NCBI GenBank assembly: GCA_964393605.1
Contig: CAYMUL010000008.1
Coordinates: 1-64,000 of the forward strand
From: CAYMUL01 sp964393605
GTDB lineage: Bacteria; Bacteroidota; Ignavibacteria; Ignavibacteriales; Ignavibacteriaceae
Reading direction: 5' to 3'
DNA: 64,000 nt
The notes under the pieces were generated by a model. The model saw only the letters and a list, made by a program, of their open reading frames with translations, was not told the origin of the DNA and did not search any database. The position numbers were made by a program, and so were the translations under genes. Shown here one piece after another: positions 1 to 8,496 of this stretch (positions within the stretch are counted from its first letter, which is position 1; the number at the start of each line of letters is the position of its first letter).

Positions 1-63
1 CGCTATCTTGGCGGCTACTCCGATCATTTTTCCGTCAATGCAAAATTCTTAATTGAAAAATGA
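1..63 (+). CDS. C-terminal end of an unidentified protein (5' truncated)
   Basis: Frame 1 is open from the window edge and ends with ...SVNAKFLIEK followed by TGA at 61-63. That stop overlaps the ATG of the next gene in an ATGA arrangement, which is typical of translationally coupled operon genes and is the main reason to call this tail real. Only about 20 residues are visible, so no family can be assigned. The other two forward frames also close before the SDR start but lack the coupled stop. Confidence 0.45.
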   Translation, partial: RYLGGYSDHFSVNAKFLIEK

Positions 64-755
64 CTGCAAGGAAATTATTTATTTTCGGAGCTTTCGGCGC
101 ATTGGGTAAAGGAGTTACAACTTCCTTACTTAAAAAAGATTTTGATGAAGTAACGCTTTTTGATTTTTCGGAAGGAGAAATTCAATCAGAAAAAAAATAT
201 TCATACATCAAAGTTGATGATTTAAGCAAAGAAGAAAATGTTTCCGCCGCTTTTTCTTCTCTAAAAATAGAAAAGGATTCACACTTGTTTTTGTACTCCA
301 CGATTGGTGGATATTTCGGCGGAAAAAATTTTTGGGAAACATCCTTTGAAGAGTGGAACAAAATGTTCACGATGAATCTTTCGATTAATTTTTTAATACT
401 TCGTGAATTCGCAAAGCTTGTTACTCAATGCAGAGGCGGTTCGGCTTGTTTTACAGCGGCGATGACCGGACTAAAAGCCACAGAACTACATGCCGCGTAT
501 GGCTCCAGCAAAGCGGCTCTCATTCATTTTATTTCTTCTGCCGCACTGGATGGAAGGAAAATAAATTTAAGTATGAACGGCATTGCCCCTTACATAATCG
601 ATACGCCGGCAAATAGAAGCTGGATGCAAAATGTAAATTTTGATGAGTTAATTAAACCTGAAGAAGTCGGTGAGCTAATTTTTTCACTCTTTACAAATTT
701 CAGATTCGTATCGGGTAACGTAATTGAACTTCCGCATCGATTTGCAAATATTTAA
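60..755 (+). CDS. SDR-family oxidoreductase, dihydropteridine reductase-like
   Basis: This 231-aa protein is a single Rossmann-fold short-chain dehydrogenase. A glycine-rich nucleotide loop lies at residues 10-16 (GAFGALG) and the YxxxK pair is Y147/K151 (YGSSK). The serine expected about 13 residues before the tyrosine is not there: the segment reads FTAAMTG, with alanine at 134. Quinonoid dihydropteridine reductases also lack that serine, and the later segment IDTPANRSWM resembles their conserved 'DTPxNR' stretch. I infer a small pterin-type or related NAD(P)H reductase in the cytoplasm, but the substrate is not proven. The ATG overlaps the stop of the upstream partial gene, suggesting cotranscription. 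Confidence 0.8.
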   Translation: MTARKLFIFGAFGALGKGVTTSLLKKDFDEVTLFDFSEGEIQSEKKYSYIKVDDLSKEENVSAAFSSLKIEKDSHLFLYSTIGGYFGGKNFWETSFEEWNKMFTMNLSINFLILREFAKLVTQCRGGSACFTAAMTGLKATELHAAYGSSKAALIHFISSAALDGRKINLSMNGIAPYIIDTPANRSWMQNVNFDELIKPEEVGELIFSLFTNFRFVSGNVIELPHRFANI

Positions 756-761
756 ATCTAA

Positions 762-1117
762 CACAGACAAGCCAGAACCAAAGTTGTATATTCATCAAGT
801 TGTAGTTCCTACTTTGGTAATGAGGTTATTCCAACGGTGAAAAAAATATTTCATCCCCGAAAGATTTCGGGATGTCAATAATAAAATGATTTTTCCCGTT
901 AGGGAAAACATGTTGGTAACAAAAAATCATGAACGTAATACTAAATCCCGTAGGGATGACACAATCAACTATTCTTATCTCCCTCAATTTCTTGCGCCAA
1001 AACCCAAAGTTGAACATTTTACAAATGGTTGTTTTAGCCAAAGTTGACAAGGGTACTCAGAGACTGAAAAAATATTTTGCCCGAATTGGTCATGATTTTA
1101 ATTGTAAGGTACTGAGA
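762..1117. repeat. Interspersed intergenic repeat, copy 1 (long form)
   Basis: This stretch matches 33752-34014 in the same orientation through an ordered set of shared blocks: 'agccagaacc', 'atcaagttgt', 'aaaaaatatttcatccc', a CGAAAG/CTTTCGGG stem, 'gttgttttag', 'gacaagggta', 'aaaaatattttgc' and 'gaattg.tcatga'. Copy 1 carries roughly 80 extra bases after the stem, containing 'cccgttaggg' and 'cccgtaggga', which look like further short inverted repeats. No coding potential is convincing here. It fills most of the gap between the SDR gene and exbB. Confidence 0.7.
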
Positions 1118-1317
1118 ATTCCATTTTGGTAATGAATAATTAACAAAAAATAGAGGATATAATTTTTATAACTTTATTGCATTTTTAATCGTATTTGCTT
1201 AATGTAGTCCAACAATTTTTCGAATATTTTTATCAATCACCATTAATCATTTCGAATTATAAAATTAATAAAAAAACATTAACATTAAATAACTATCCCA
1301 CAGGAGGAAAATAATTT
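1118..1317 (+). promoter_or_regulatory. Leader of the exbB-exbD operon with strong Shine-Dalgarno
   Basis: This AT-rich non-coding stretch lies between the interspersed repeat and exbB. AGGAGG at 1302-1307 sits 10 nt before the ATG and is one of the strongest ribosome binding sites in the window, matching high expression of a proton-channel operon. I cannot place the promoter with confidence because -10/-35 rules differ in this phylum. Confidence 0.45.
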
Positions 1318-2007
1318 ATGATATTGAGTAGTATCTTCGCATCGGCGCTACATTTGCTTGCACAAGCACAACAGGGTGGAGTATTAAATTGGTTAGTAGA
1401 GAAATATGAAGCCGGCGGCGGTTTCATGCATCCGATTTTAGCTTCACTGGTTATCGGTCTTGCTTTTTCAATTGAAAGGTTATGGACTTTAACGCGCGCA
1501 AAAGTAAATACAAAACAATTCGTAGTTCAAGTTAAAGAAGCACTCGTTTCCGGCGGTGTTGAAGCTGCCAAGGAAGTTTGCATGAAAACAAGAGGTCCTG
1601 TAGCTTCAGTGTTTTATGCCGGTTTGTTAAGAGCTGACGAAGGACTAGATGCCGCCGAAAAGGCAATCATCGCTTACGGAGGAATTGAAATGGGTTTCCT
1701 CGAAAAAGGATTAATCTGGATTTCTACTTTTATTACAATTGCACCGATGCTTGGATTTACAGGAACGGTTCAAGGTATGATTGAAGCATTCGATGCAATC
1801 AAAGAAGCCGCACAAATTTCTCCGGCTATTGTTGCCGAAGGTATTTCGGTTGCATTATTAACTACTCTCTTCGGGCTTGTAGTCGCAATGGTGCTTCAAG
1901 TCTTTTATAATTATTTCGTTTCACGTATCGATAGATTAGTTGGCGATATGGAAGAAAGTTCAATCGAATTGATTGATGCTCTTTACGAATTAAAAGGTAA
2001 GAAGTAA
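1318..2007 (+). CDS. exbB: MotA/TolQ/ExbB proton channel family protein
   Basis: This 229-aa inner-membrane protein is the channel subunit of an ExbB/TolQ motor that couples the proton gradient to work in the envelope, here probably energising TonB-dependent receptors. A first transmembrane helix (about residues 36-55, ending SIERLW) is followed by a long cytoplasmic segment. Two more helices follow: the conserved 'APMLGFTGTVQGMI' block (about 141-154) and the final GISVALLTTLFGLVVAM helix (about 173-192). It is the first gene of exbB-exbD-exbD, which is 10 nt from the next gene. TolQ would be an alternative name, but no tol-pal genes are nearby. Two TonB-dependent receptors elsewhere in the window are plausible clients. 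Confidence 0.92.
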   Translation: MILSSIFASALHLLAQAQQGGVLNWLVEKYEAGGGFMHPILASLVIGLAFSIERLWTLTRAKVNTKQFVVQVKEALVSGGVEAAKEVCMKTRGPVASVFYAGLLRADEGLDAAEKAIIAYGGIEMGFLEKGLIWISTFITIAPMLGFTGTVQGMIEAFDAIKEAAQISPAIVAEGISVALLTTLFGLVVAMVLQVFYNYFVSRIDRLVGDMEESSIELIDALYELKGKK

Positions 2008-2017
2008 AGGTTTTTAA

Positions 2018-2551
2018 ATGGCTTTTATTAAGAAAAGAAAAATCGGCGGTGCCGAAATACCAACCAGTTCCATGGCTGATATTGCATTTCTTCTGCTCCT
2101 TTTCTTTTTAGTCGCAACTGTTATCGATGTCGATACCGGTTTAGGTTTATCTCTGCCTGAGTTTATCGAAAACCCCGAAACAGTTGAAGTGCCAAAAGAT
2201 AGAATGGCCGCTGTGTTAATTAATGAAAACGGCGATGTTCTATTGGACGGAAATCTTATCTCCATTCCTCAAATTAAAAATGCTTTGAAACCAAGAATTA
2301 TATCTAAGATCGAGTTGCCTGCTTCGAAGAAACTTATCGTTTCTTTAAAGACTGACAGGAAAACTAATTACAACAAGTATATTCAAACACTCGATCAAAT
2401 TAAAATTTCTTTTTTCGAAGTTAGAGACGATCATTCTAAAGAACGTTTTGGAAATAAGTTTAATGACTTGACTAAAGACCAGCAGGATGAAATTAAGGAA
2501 AAAGTTCCTATTATCATTTCAATCGCCGAACCTGAACAAGTTAAAAAATAG
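2018..2551 (+). CDS. exbD: ExbD/TolR family biopolymer transport protein (first copy)
   Basis: This 177-aa protein has a short cytoplasmic N-terminus (residues 1-18) and one transmembrane helix starting SMADIAFLLLLFFLV. Asp21 is in the position of the essential proton-carrying aspartate of ExbD/TolR, and the rest is a periplasmic domain. It partners with ExbB encoded 10 nt upstream. At 177 aa it is longer than the usual ~140 aa of the family. The extra length is a charged C-terminal region (about residues 105-177) absent from the second ExbD downstream. Two different ExbD proteins behind one ExbB are common in the Bacteroidota/Ignavibacteria group, and the periplasmic parts probably interact with different partners. 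Confidence 0.9.
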   Translation: MAFIKKRKIGGAEIPTSSMADIAFLLLLFFLVATVIDVDTGLGLSLPEFIENPETVEVPKDRMAAVLINENGDVLLDGNLISIPQIKNALKPRIISKIELPASKKLIVSLKTDRKTNYNKYIQTLDQIKISFFEVRDDHSKERFGNKFNDLTKDQQDEIKEKVPIIISIAEPEQVKK

Positions 2552-2563
2552 GTAGAATGTTTT

Positions 2564-2977
2564 ATGAAATTCAGTAAAAAAAGAGCAGATGTTAAGCAGG
2601 AAATTCCAACTGCTTCTATGCCCGATATTGTATTTATGCTTTTGCTTTTCTTTATGGTTACAACCACATTGAGGGAAGTTGATGTGCTCGTCGATTTTAA
2701 ACTCCCCGATGCAGTTGCCATTGAGAAGATTGAAAACAAAAGACTCATCTCTTATCTCTGGATCGGTAAAGATGGAAGAATGCAGATTAATGATGCAGTA
2801 ATTTTGCTCAAAGATGTGCAACCAATTATGTACGGCAAACGTCAAGTGCTGCCAAACGTAATTGTTTCTCTCCGCATCGATAGAGGAATTGACATGGGCG
2901 TAGTTACAGACGTTCAACAAGAGTTACGCAAAGCGTTTTGCTTAAGAATAAATTATTCGGCAAACGTTAAAATCTAA
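2564..2977 (+). CDS. exbD: ExbD/TolR family biopolymer transport protein (second copy)
   Basis: This 137-aa ExbD paralogue has the same topology: a basic cytoplasmic N-terminus, a single helix (SMPDIVFMLLLFFMV) with the channel aspartate at residue 21, then a periplasmic domain of standard length. It follows the first exbD by 12 nt and is the last gene before a strong terminator at 3001-3034, so the transcription unit is exbB-exbD-exbD. The two ExbDs share the N-terminal 'EIPTxSMxDI' segment but diverge outside the membrane. Role: proton-driven energisation of an outer-membrane process. No tonB with a classical C-terminal domain is present in the window. Confidence 0.9.
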   Translation: MKFSKKRADVKQEIPTASMPDIVFMLLLFFMVTTTLREVDVLVDFKLPDAVAIEKIENKRLISYLWIGKDGRMQINDAVILLKDVQPIMYGKRQVLPNVIVSLRIDRGIDMGVVTDVQQELRKAFCLRINYSANVKI

Positions 2978-3000
2978 ATTAAAATTATTTATTCACTTTT

Positions 3001-3034
3001 AAGGCAGGTTTGATTTTTGACCTGCCTTTTTAAT
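3001..3034 (+). terminator. Rho-independent terminator after exbB-exbD-exbD
   Basis: The perfect arms AAGGCAGGT (3001-3009) and ACCTGCCTT (3020-3028) enclose a 10-nt loop and are followed by a short U-rich run. The site is 24 nt after the second exbD stop and just before yqeY, separating the two transcription units. Confidence 0.85.
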
Positions 3035-3048
3035 TTATGGAGAATCCT

Positions 3049-3498
3049 ATGGGCTTGAAAGAAAAAATTAACGAAGACATGAAAGCCGCTATGAAGAGCG
3101 GAGATAAATTAAGACTTGAAACCATCCGTTCAATCCGCGCATTAATTTTGGAGTTCGAGAAGTCGGGTGCCAATAAAGAATTAACTCCCGAAATTGAAAT
3201 TCAAATGTTGACTACCGCTGTGAAGAAACGGAAAGAATCGATAGAGCAATATCGAAATGCCGCGAGAAATGATCTCGCGGAAAAAGAAGAAAGCGAATTG
3301 AACATTCTTCTCGAATATTTGCCGAAACAACTGAATGAACAGGAAATTGAAGAAGTCGTTCGCAAAATTGCTACAGATATCGGCGCGGTTTCTAAAGCCG
3401 ATTTTTCAAAACTAATGCCCGCATCAATCAAAGAACTGAAGGGAAAAGCGGACGGCAAAGTTGTCAAATCGATTGTTGAAAAAATTCTTGGCGCGTAA
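3049..3498 (+). CDS. yqeY: GatB/YqeY domain-containing protein
   Basis: This 149-aa helical protein has the YqeY fold, related to the tail domain of the GatB amidotransferase subunit, and begins MGLKEKINEDMKAAMKSGD as is typical of the family. YqeY proteins are thought to act in tRNA-related amide metabolism, but a precise reaction is not established. I chose the ATG at 3049 over the in-frame ATG at 3037 because a GGAG lies 6 nt before it and the family normally starts there. It is the first gene of a run (yqeY, cvpA, mutS2, accC, accB) with overlapping or abutting ends. Confidence 0.9.
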   Translation: MGLKEKINEDMKAAMKSGDKLRLETIRSIRALILEFEKSGANKELTPEIEIQMLTTAVKKRKESIEQYRNAARNDLAEKEESELNILLEYLPKQLNEQEIEEVVRKIATDIGAVSKADFSKLMPASIKELKGKADGKVVKSIVEKILGA

Positions 3499-4017
3499 TT
3501 GAATATTCTCGATGTCATTGTTCTGATTGCGCTGGGAATTGCTTTTATCCTCGGCTTCAAGGATGGATTCATCCGAAAGCTGATTGGAACAGTCGGATTT
3601 TTCATTGCTATTTTTGTTGCCATTTATTTTTCTGCAACAGGCGGAACATATATGAATTCAATCTTCGGAGAAGAAGTTTATTTCTCTCAAATGGTCGCGG
3701 GTTTTTTAATCTTCATTTTGATAATTGTTCTCACATCAATATTAAAAAGAGTGATACATCCATTCGATAAAGTGAATAACATGATCAACCGCATTGTTGG
3801 CGGGGCAGTCGGTGTAATTCAATTTGTCTTCTTTCTCAGCGCATTATTTTTCATCATCAACATTTTTGATCTGCCTTCGGAGGAAACAAAAAATAATTCC
3901 TTCATGTATGGTTGGATCTCATCGGTACTTCCGTCAACGATAAATTACATTACACAATTCTCACCTGAAACAAAAGACACGCTGAAGAATATTATCATCG
4001 AAAAAGATTCGCTATGA
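3499..4017 (+). CDS. cvpA: CvpA family membrane protein
   Basis: This 172-aa protein has four hydrophobic helices (roughly residues 5-20, 27-47, 62-85 and 103-125) and the CvpA-family opening NILDVIVLIALGIAFILG. The family is named for colicin V production in E. coli and is linked to envelope stress, but its molecular role is unclear. The start is a TTG placed directly after the yqeY stop (TAA-TTG) with no clear ribosome site, so translation is probably coupled. No in-frame ATG exists upstream of the first helices. Its stop overlaps the mutS2 start (ATGA). The cvpA-mutS2 neighbourhood is common in bacteria. Confidence 0.85.
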   Translation: MNILDVIVLIALGIAFILGFKDGFIRKLIGTVGFFIAIFVAIYFSATGGTYMNSIFGEEVYFSQMVAGFLIFILIIVLTSILKRVIHPFDKVNNMINRIVGGAVGVIQFVFFLSALFFIINIFDLPSEETKNNSFMYGWISSVLPSTINYITQFSPETKDTLKNIIIEKDSL

Positions 4018-6356
4018 AAATTTCCGAATCTGTCCTTTCGGTTCTCGAGTTTCCAAAAATAGTTCAGCAAGTAGCAAAATATTGTCAAACCGACGCGGGA
4101 AAAATTTCGTCACTTCAAATTATTCCGTTCAAATCGGTTGCTCTTGCGCTTGAAGAGGGAAGAAAAGTAACGGAAGCAAAATCACTTCTAACCTTAATTA
4201 ATGAGCCTCCGCTCGACTTCCTTCCAAATGTTAAAGATAGCATTTATTCAAGCAGAATTGAAGGGGCGGTTCTCTCTTCAAAAGCCATCGTTTCGGTTTA
4301 TAAAATGATTCAAATGAGCCGGCTAATTTTTCAATTTTTAAAAGACAATAAAGAAATTGCTTTTGAACTTTTTGATTATGCTTCCGTTCTTTTTGTGGAT
4401 AAACTTCTTGAAAAAAAAATTACCGATATTCTCGATGAAGACGGAATCGTTAAAGATAACGCGAGCCGCGAATTAAAAAATATTCGGAAAGATATTGACG
4501 GCAAGCGCGATGACTTGCGAAAACTTGTAGAACGATTGATGAAAAAATATTCTGACGATGCACTCGTGCGCGAAGAATACACAACGCTTCGCGATGGCAG
4601 AATGGTAATACCGATTAAAGCCGAACACAAGCGGCAGATTCGCGGGTTCATTCATTCCGAATCTTTAACCGGGCAAACTGTTTATATCGAACCGGAAGAA
4701 TCTTTAAATCTCAACAACGAAATTGTTTCTTTAACTTTCGCGGAGAAGAGAGAAATTGAAAGACTTCTGAAAAATCTTACCGCCGAAATCGGCAAAGTTG
4801 CGAACGATTTGATATTGACTTTCGATACGATAACGTATCTCGATATTGTTTTTGCAAAGGCAAAATATTCTATCGAATTGATGGGGGAATTCCCGGCGAT
4901 AGAAAATTCAAATCCAATCCGCATTTTTAACGCACGGCATCCGCTTCTGTTTTCAAAACTTGGAAAAGAACAAACTATTCCGTTGAATTGCGAGATAGAT
5001 AACAAGCGCGTAATCATAATTACCGGACCGAATGCAGGCGGTAAAACTGTGGTGCTAAAAACAATAGGATTAATTTCACTGATGATTCAATGCGGGATGC
5101 ACGTTCCTGTTTCCGCAGATTCAAATTTTCATTTCTTTAAAAATATTTTGGTTGATATCGGCGATCAACAATCGATTGAAGAAGATTTGAGCACGTTCTC
5201 CTCGCACCTTTTGAATATTAAAAACATCATTACGATTGCAGATAAAGATTCGCTTGTTCTGCTCGATGAAATCGGCACCGGCACCGATCCGGTTGCCGGA
5301 AGTTCGCTGGCTTCGGCAGTGTTAATGATATTGCGTAACAGCGAGTCGGTCGTGCTTGCTACAACACATCTCGGCGAGCTGAAAACTTTAGCAACATCGG
5401 AAAGGGGTTTTGAAAATGCCGCGATGGAATTTAATTATGAACAACTCAAACCGGCGTATCGCTTTATTCAAGGCGTGCCCGGTTCAAGCTATGCTTTTGA
5501 AATTGCTGAGCGTATCGGATTTGACAAAGAATTTATCCGAATTGCAAATTCGTATTTGAAAGAGAATGATCGAAGTATAGAAAAATTGTTGATCGAACTT
5601 GAAGAACGTTCGCAAAAAATTAAAGAGAAATCTGATTGGCTATCAAAGGAAAATTCTCGCCTGCTCGAACTAAAAAATTTGTACGAAACGAAAATTGGGA
5701 ATTTCGAAAAAGAGAAAAAAGAAATTCTACTCAAAACAAAAAAAGAGTCATCGCTCTATCTTTCAGAAATGAGAAGAAAAATTGAAACCGTCGTTAGAGA
5801 AATTAGAGAAGAAAAAGCGGCGAAAGAATCAATCAAAGCCGCAAAGGAAATGATTGATAATCTTTACAATGATAATCAACGACAGCTTCGGGATTTAAAA
5901 AGTAATGTTCATAGCGGCGATTACAAAATTGGTGATTTTGTTAAAGTCGGCGAAAGTGAAACGCGAGGCGAGATTCTTGAAATTAATCAATCAAAAAAAA
6001 CAGCGACGATTCTTACCGGTTCTTTGAAAATGCAAATTTTTCTCGATGAGCTTTCTTCTGCCGAAAAGCCAAAACAAAAACCTTCCAAAAAATATTATGA
6101 TAGCTCGAGTGAAATGCAGTATCGCATTGATATTCGCGGGGAAAAGCCGGATCAAATATTATTGCAAGTACAAAAATTTTTAGATACGGCATATTCCAAT
6201 GGAATGGATCGGGTGGAAATTTTGCACGGCAAAGGAACAGGCGCATTAAAAAAAATGGTGAAGGATATTTTGACAGATCAACCCGGTATAAAAAATTTTT
6301 ATTTCGCTCCCGTTGAAGCCGGCGGCGAAGGAATCACAGTTGTGGAACTGCAATAA
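4014..6356 (+). CDS. mutS2: Endonuclease MutS2 (ribosome-rescue/recombination ATPase)
   Basis: The 780-aa length is normal for MutS2. The order is an N-terminal core and clamp, then an ABC-type ATPase with Walker A at residues 336-345 (ITGPNAGGKT) and Walker B at about 412-418 (VLLDEIGTGTDP). A coiled coil spans about 515-630, with a KOW-like patch (GDFVKVGESETRGEILE) around 640-655 and a C-terminal Smr nuclease domain from about 702 with IDIRGE and LHGKGTGAL. MutS2 proteins lack the mismatch-recognition domain. They limit homologous recombination and, in Firmicutes, split collided ribosomes. The ATG overlaps the cvpA stop. Confidence 0.95.
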   Translation: MKISESVLSVLEFPKIVQQVAKYCQTDAGKISSLQIIPFKSVALALEEGRKVTEAKSLLTLINEPPLDFLPNVKDSIYSSRIEGAVLSSKAIVSVYKMIQMSRLIFQFLKDNKEIAFELFDYASVLFVDKLLEKKITDILDEDGIVKDNASRELKNIRKDIDGKRDDLRKLVERLMKKYSDDALVREEYTTLRDGRMVIPIKAEHKRQIRGFIHSESLTGQTVYIEPEESLNLNNEIVSLTFAEKREIERLLKNLTAEIGKVANDLILTFDTITYLDIVFAKAKYSIELMGEFPAIENSNPIRIFNARHPLLFSKLGKEQTIPLNCEIDNKRVIIITGPNAGGKTVVLKTIGLISLMIQCGMHVPVSADSNFHFFKNILVDIGDQQSIEEDLSTFSSHLLNIKNIITIADKDSLVLLDEIGTGTDPVAGSSLASAVLMILRNSESVVLATTHLGELKTLATSERGFENAAMEFNYEQLKPAYRFIQGVPGSSYAFEIAERIGFDKEFIRIANSYLKENDRSIEKLLIELEERSQKIKEKSDWLSKENSRLLELKNLYETKIGNFEKEKKEILLKTKKESSLYLSEMRRKIETVVREIREEKAAKESIKAAKEMIDNLYNDNQRQLRDLKSNVHSGDYKIGDFVKVGESETRGEILEINQSKKTATILTGSLKMQIFLDELSSAEKPKQKPSKKYYDSSSEMQYRIDIRGEKPDQILLQVQKFLDTAYSNGMDRVEILHGKGTGALKKMVKDILTDQPGIKNFYFAPVEAGGEGITVVELQ

Positions 6357-6358
6357 AA

Positions 6359-7888
6359 GTGAAAAGTGACTCGTTAAAAGTGAAAAGAAAAATTAGAAAA
6401 ATATTGATTGCGAATAGAGGTGAGATTGCAGTGCGAATTATTCGTGCATGTAAAAAACTCGGAATTAAAAGTGTCGCCGTCTATTCGGAAGTTGATGAAT
6501 CTGCTTTGCACACAAGATTAGCGGACGAAAAAATTTTAATCGGTGAAGCCGCCGCTTCACAGTCATATCTTGATATGACAAAAATAATTTCCACCGCAAA
6601 GCAATGTAATGCCGATGCAATTCATCCCGGTTACGGCTTCCTTTCTGAAAATTCAAAATTTATTTCTGAAGTTGAAAATGCGGGAATAATATTTATTGGT
6701 CCATCTGCAAAATCTGTGGAAATGATGGGAAGCAAAACTGCGGCAAGAGAATTGATGAAAAAAAATAATGTTCCGATAGTTCCCGGCACAACGACACCGA
6801 TAAAATCAATAACTAATGGATTGGATGAAGCAAAGAAAATTGGTTTCCCGGTTCTGCTGAAAGCTTCTGCGGGCGGCGGTGGAAAAGGAATGAAAAAAGT
6901 TTTTTCGGAATCTGAATTTGAAAATGCTTTCACTTCCGCGCAGCGTGAAGCACTGAAAGCGTTTGGCGATGATGCAGTGTATATCGAAAAGTTGATTGAA
7001 AATCCGAAGCACATTGAAGTGCAAATAATTGGCGATAAACATGGAAACTATGCTCATCTTTTTGAACGAGAATGTTCCACTCAGAGACGGCATCAAAAAA
7101 TAATTGAAGAAGCACCTTCAATTGTTGTCGATGAAGCTACACGCGCAAAGCTGACCGAAGCCGCTGTTAATGCGGCTAAAGCATGTGGTTATCATAATGC
7201 CGGTACAATCGAGTTCTTGATGGATGAGAAAAAGAATTTTTATTTTCTTGAGATGAACACTCGCTTGCAAGTTGAACATCCGGTTACTGAAATGATTACC
7301 GGAGTTGACCTTGTACAAGAACAAATTAATATTGCGGAAGGGATGAAACTTTCATTCGCGCAGAATGATTTGAGGATTTCCGGACATTCGATCGAATGTA
7401 GAATTTATGCTGAAGACCCTGAAACAAATTTTTTACCGACTACTGGAAAAATAAAATATCATCAGTTGCCGCACGGTAGCTGTATTCGCTGCGATGAAGG
7501 AATAGACGCTCTCTCCGAAGTAAATATGTTTTACGATCCATTGTTGACGAAGATAATTGTACATGCCGATGACCGCCACACTGCAATCGAAAAGATGAAA
7601 TTTGCATTAAAAAATTATTTTATCGCCGGTGTGAAAACGAATATTACTTCTCTCTTATGGATTTTGGATTCGGAAAAATTCTGCGACGGTTCTTATTCGA
7701 TAAATTTTTTAGAAAATGAATTTGTACCTCTCTTGCCGAACGAGTACAAAACGAAAATGTTGGAAGCGACGGCGGCGAGCGCAATATTTTTTTCTTATCA
7801 TCATTGGCAAAACCACTTGAACGGAAACGGACTAAACAAGATTGAATCTGAAGTGAACAATCGTTGGCTGGAGTTGATGAATGAATAA
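6359..7888 (+). CDS. accC: Biotin carboxylase subunit of an acyl-CoA carboxylase
   Basis: Biotin carboxylases perform ATP-dependent carboxylation of biotin on the carrier protein. After the N-terminal ILIANRGEIAVRI come the GYGFLSEN motif, the glycine-rich ATP-grasp loop ASAGGGGKGM and the active-site stretch EMNTRLQVEHPVTE. The protein is 509 aa, about 60 longer than a housekeeping AccC. The extra C-terminal part after FLENEFVP resembles the linker of acetyl/propionyl-CoA carboxylase alpha chains, so this enzyme may be a split alpha chain. GTG at 6359 is used here; a second in-frame GTG at 6380 is equally possible and sits closer to the conserved start. It overlaps accB by 8 nt. Confidence 0.88.
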   Translation: MKSDSLKVKRKIRKILIANRGEIAVRIIRACKKLGIKSVAVYSEVDESALHTRLADEKILIGEAAASQSYLDMTKIISTAKQCNADAIHPGYGFLSENSKFISEVENAGIIFIGPSAKSVEMMGSKTAARELMKKNNVPIVPGTTTPIKSITNGLDEAKKIGFPVLLKASAGGGGKGMKKVFSESEFENAFTSAQREALKAFGDDAVYIEKLIENPKHIEVQIIGDKHGNYAHLFERECSTQRRHQKIIEEAPSIVVDEATRAKLTEAAVNAAKACGYHNAGTIEFLMDEKKNFYFLEMNTRLQVEHPVTEMITGVDLVQEQINIAEGMKLSFAQNDLRISGHSIECRIYAEDPETNFLPTTGKIKYHQLPHGSCIRCDEGIDALSEVNMFYDPLLTKIIVHADDRHTAIEKMKFALKNYFIAGVKTNITSLLWILDSEKFCDGSYSINFLENEFVPLLPNEYKTKMLEATAASAIFFSYHHWQNHLNGNGLNKIESEVNNRWLELMNE

Positions 7889-8381
7889 ATATTTTGCATC
7901 GATCGGTGAAAAAGAAATTTCGTTCACGATTTCCGATGATGGAATTTTAGGGATTGATACTTTTCGATATTTTTCCAAAGTTGAAAAAATTAACAAGCAT
8001 CACTACAAAATAATTTCTGATAATGCCGAACAAAATGTTATCGTGAATAATTATGAAAACGGAAATTACGGATTATTAGTCGATGGCGTTTATGTCGATT
8101 TGAAAATTCAAAGTCCGCTTCAAAAGTACGCTGAGGAGCTAATGGAGAAAAGTGTATCGGCGCATAAACATCATATAGTGAAATCACCGATGCCCGGCAT
8201 GGTACTGAAAATAAAGGTTGAAGTAGGGACGCATGTAAAAAAAGGAGAAAGTGTAATGATACTTGAAGCGATGAAAATGGAAAACGAAATTAAAACACAC
8301 GCAGACGGAATCATCAAAAAGATTTTTGTTTCCGAAGGCGCTGCGGTAGAAAAAAACGTTCAGTTGTTTGAGATGGAGTGA
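7881..8381 (+). CDS. accB: Biotin carboxyl carrier (biotin/lipoyl attachment) protein
   Basis: This 166-aa protein carries the mobile biotin of the carboxylase encoded immediately upstream. The C-terminal ~70 residues form a biotinyl domain beginning SPMPGMVLKIKVEVG. The biotin-accepting Lys132 lies in EAMKMENE, the canonical AMKM context. The N-terminal ~90 residues form a small beta-rich region like the BT (oligomerisation) domain of propionyl-CoA carboxylase alpha subunits, which supports an acyl-CoA rather than an acetyl-CoA housekeeping enzyme. The ATG lies inside the last codons of accC. No carboxyltransferase subunit is encoded in the window, so the acceptor cannot be named. Confidence 0.88.
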   Translation: MNKYFASIGEKEISFTISDDGILGIDTFRYFSKVEKINKHHYKIISDNAEQNVIVNNYENGNYGLLVDGVYVDLKIQSPLQKYAEELMEKSVSAHKHHIVKSPMPGMVLKIKVEVGTHVKKGESVMILEAMKMENEIKTHADGIIKKIFVSEGAAVEKNVQLFEME

Positions 8382-8496
8382 GTTGAAAAATTCTGAGGTC
8401 GAGCATTTTTCAAACATTATAGGTCTTCTCAAAAAATATTTAGGGAATCTCATTCTACTATCCGAAACGTAGCCTTAATGAAATTCGAATATTAGT

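Noticed and set aside
929..1132. 67-aa reading frame in the gap before exbB
   Set aside because: It lies entirely inside the interspersed repeat, is not preserved in the second copy, and has no ribosome site.
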